DNA from: JBFIHZ01 sp041601535
Lineage (GTDB): Bacteria > Pseudomonadota > Gammaproteobacteria > Xanthomonadales > SZUA-36
Direction of reading: 5' to 3'
Assembly (NCBI GenBank): GCA_041601535.1
Contig: JBFIHZ010000014.1
Location: 1 to 24,933 of the forward strand
DNA: 24,933 nt
The notes below the pieces were generated by a model that saw nothing but the letters and a program-made list of their open reading frames with translations, was not told where the DNA came from and made no database searches. Positions 23,278-24,933 of the stretch are shown piece by piece (position 1 is the first letter of the stretch; each line of letters begins with the position of its first letter). Both the position numbers and the translations under genes were made by a program.

Positions 23278-23922
23278 ATGGTGTCAAAAATCAAAAGCGC
23301 AACATTTGCTGGCCGTGAGCCTGCCATCACCGCAACCGCCATCAACGAACACGCCAAGGATGTGCTGTTCCGTTTGCCCAGAAGCCACAACCGGTGGCTG
23401 GACAAGCCGGTCAGTGATGAGCAACTCAAGGAACTGTATGAATTGATGAAGTGGGGTCCTACCTGTGCCAATTGTTTTCCATTGCGCATCGTTTTCGTGC
23501 GCGAACAGAGCAGCAAAGAAGCACTGGCACGACTGGCGTATGGCAACAATCAGCAAAAAATCCTGCAAGCACCGGTGACAGCCATACTGGCTCATGACCT
23601 GGATTTCTTTGAATGGCTTCCGCGTCTGCTGCCACCCAAGCCGGAATATCGTGATCTATACGGTAACAATCCCCAACTCGCCTACGATACCGCCTTCCGC
23701 AACAGTTCCCTGCAGGCCGCCTATTTCATGTTTGCGGCACGCTCCATTGGCCTGGATTGCGGCCCTCAATCCGGTTTCAACAATGCGGCTGTGGATGAAA
23801 TGTTTTTTTCAGGCACGCGGGTCAGGTCCAACTTCCTTTGTGGCATTGGATACGGCGACCTTGCCGGTGTGTGGCCGCGTTTGCCCCGCCCCTCATTCGG
23901 TGAGGTTTGCAGCTTGAAATAG
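23278..23922 (+). CDS. RutE-like nitroreductase (malonic semialdehyde reductase family)
   Basis: This 214-residue FMN-type nitroreductase closely resembles RutE, which reduces malonic semialdehyde to 3-hydroxypropionate in the Rut uracil pathway. Shared blocks are ELYELMKWGPTCANCFPLRI, QKILQAPVTAILAHD, TAFRNSSLQAAYFMFAARS and GLDCGPQSGFNNAAVDEMFF, ending IGYGDLAGVWPRLPR. The N-terminus is about 18 residues longer than E. coli RutE. ATG 23278 follows GGAGG about 10 bases upstream. No rutA, rutB, rutC or rutD homologue is in the window, so it is not a standard rut operon. With a hydantoinase-like enzyme divergent from it, a role in breaking down a ring amide to a semialdehyde is plausible, as is reduction of a nitro or quinone compound. 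Confidence 0.87.
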   Translation: MVSKIKSATFAGREPAITATAINEHAKDVLFRLPRSHNRWLDKPVSDEQLKELYELMKWGPTCANCFPLRIVFVREQSSKEALARLAYGNNQQKILQAPVTAILAHDLDFFEWLPRLLPPKPEYRDLYGNNPQLAYDTAFRNSSLQAAYFMFAARSIGLDCGPQSGFNNAAVDEMFFSGTRVRSNFLCGIGYGDLAGVWPRLPRPSFGEVCSLK

Positions 23923-23933
23923 GTAGACCAATC

Positions 23934-24933
23934 ATGCGTCGATGGGGTTTCACACTGATGATGGCAGCAAGCTCAGCAGGGCTGGTCATGGCTGCCATTT
24001 ACTGGTGGACAACCGGGCGGCACCTGATCAGCACCAACAATGCCTACGTGCACGCGGAAATCACCACGGTCAGCGCACGCCTGGATGGATTCGTAGCCGA
24101 AATCCATGTGCAGGACAATCAAGCCGTACAGGCCGGTGAATTATTGGCAATCATTGATGCGCGCCGCTACATCGAACTGGAAAACCAGGCTTCCGCCCGG
24201 CTGCGAAGCAGCCAGGCACTGATTGATCAACTGCAGGCAAAAAAGCTACTGCAAAGCAGCCTGATCAAACAGGCTGAAGCCGAGATCAGCGTTCGTGCTG
24301 CCGAACTGGAAGGAATAAACCAGACCCTGGCGCGACTCCGCTCATTGCGGGCCCAGGACTACACTGCAAGAGAAGTGCTTGAACAGCAGGAAATACTGCA
24401 GAAAAGCGCGCAAGCGCAACTCCGCAAAAGCCAGGAACAACTCAGCGCCGAGAAAAACCGGATGGTAATCCTGAACTCCGAACGGCTGGAACTTGCATCA
24501 CGTATTGAACAACACCAAGCGGAACTGGAGCTGGCGCGACTGAACGTGGCCAATACGCGTATCAAGGCACCGGTTTCCGGCATTATTGGCCGACGCAATC
24601 TCAGGCCGGGCCAGTATGTAAAGGCAGCCACACCGCTGCTGGCAATAGTGCCGCCCCATGTCTGGGTCGAAGCCAACTTCAAGGAAACACAAATCCAAAA
24701 TTTCCGGGTAGGTATGACGGCGCGAATAGAGGTAGACGCGTTTCCGGGCAAGCTCATTGAGGGCAGCATTCACAGTCTTTCACCCGCTACCGGCGCCCGC
24801 TTCAGCTTGTTACCACCGGAAAATGCTACCGGCAACTTCACTAAAATTGTGCAACGTGTTCCGGTCCGCATTAAATTGCCCGCTGGCGCAGCGGCAGAAG
24901 CACCTCTGGTTCCAGGCCTGTCCGTGGTGGTAA
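23934..24933 (+). CDS. HlyD/EmrA-family membrane fusion protein, 3'-truncated by the window edge
   Basis: The frame is open from ATG 23934 to the last base, giving 333 complete residues. An N-terminal membrane helix (about residues 5-24) precedes the barrel-sandwich block TNNAYVHAEITTVSARLDGF and VQAGELLAIIDARRY. A long coiled-coil hairpin (about residues 78-200) follows, then NTRIKAPVSGIIGRR, the returning lipoyl half. This is the EmrA/HlyD layout of a periplasmic adaptor linking an inner membrane transporter, often an EmrB-type MFS protein, to an outer membrane channel. It begins 11 bp after the RutE-like stop, so it is co-transcribed. The transporter partner would be expected just past the window. 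It may export the pathway compound or a toxic intermediate. Confidence 0.9.
   Translation, partial: MRRWGFTLMMAASSAGLVMAAIYWWTTGRHLISTNNAYVHAEITTVSARLDGFVAEIHVQDNQAVQAGELLAIIDARRYIELENQASARLRSSQALIDQLQAKKLLQSSLIKQAEAEISVRAAELEGINQTLARLRSLRAQDYTAREVLEQQEILQKSAQAQLRKSQEQLSAEKNRMVILNSERLELASRIEQHQAELELARLNVANTRIKAPVSGIIGRRNLRPGQYVKAATPLLAIVPPHVWVEANFKETQIQNFRVGMTARIEVDAFPGKLIEGSIHSLSPATGARFSLLPPENATGNFTKIVQRVPVRIKLPAGAAAEAPLVPGLSVVV

Noticed and set aside
23278..24933. Idea that the RutE-like gene belongs to a complete rut uracil operon
   Set aside because: No rutA, rutB, rutC, rutD, rutF or rutG homologue is visible; the next gene is an HlyD/EmrA adaptor.

Overview
The window looks like chromosomal accessory DNA from a Gram-negative bacterium, most likely a gammaproteobacterium. 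The evidence is a TonB-dependent receptor, a lipoprotein, Tat and Sec signal peptides, periplasmic c-type cytochrome, CopC and YcnI, and a HlyD/EmrA-type adaptor. No rRNA, tRNA, CRISPR array, insertion sequence or phage gene was seen. The genus cannot be read from the sequence alone.

Layout. Positions 1-6709 (+) hold a gene series: a truncated TPR protein, a di-haem cytochrome c, an exported cyclase-family hydrolase, an orphan NMT1/THI5-type substrate-binding protein, a DoxX-family membrane protein, an exported DUF6152-type protein and two tandem DUF6644-like membrane proteins. At 7027-8043 (+) is a membrane sterol desaturase/fatty acid hydroxylase family di-iron protein. A divergent pair follows: a Gln-variant metallo-beta-lactamase-fold protein (8221-9093, -) and a DUF1080/3-keto-disaccharide hydrolase-like lipoprotein (9292-9891, +). 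Next is a LysR regulator (-) divergent from a second MBL-fold hydrolase (+). From 14454 down to 12018 runs a compact minus-strand operon, OsmC-like, YcnI, CopD, CopC. Upstream of it on the same strand are a TonB-dependent receptor (17325-14611), a Tat-exported amidohydrolase with a small TPR protein (19849-17718), and a CobW GTPase with a dihydroorotase/hydantoinase-like amidohydrolase (23016-20455). Divergent from CobW are a RutE-like nitroreductase and a truncated HlyD/EmrA adaptor.

The most interesting signal is not a gene. Five intergenic regions each carry a site centred on GTATAC, and three of them share the 14-mer ATGTATACATTATA. The best copy is a perfect 20-bp palindrome, ATATAATGTATACATTATAT, upstream of the TonB receptor. 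The others lie upstream of the desaturase, in the MBL/DUF1080 divergent region, upstream of the Tat amidohydrolase, and in the CobW/RutE-like divergent region. I did not see GTATAC elsewhere in the window by eye. This suggests one regulon joining scattered genes into a single programme, with its regulator outside the window.

Inferred picture: a substrate-specific catabolic regulon with outer-membrane uptake (TonB receptor), periplasmic or surface processing (Tat amidohydrolase, DUF1080 lipoprotein, MBL-fold hydrolases), cytosolic ring-amide hydrolysis (hydantoinase-like enzyme, possibly served by the CobW metallochaperone), a RutE-like reductase and an efflux adaptor. The substrate cannot be named from sequence. 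The copper-related operon and the cyclase/DUF6152/DUF6644 series may be separate units, since no operator copy was seen in front of them.
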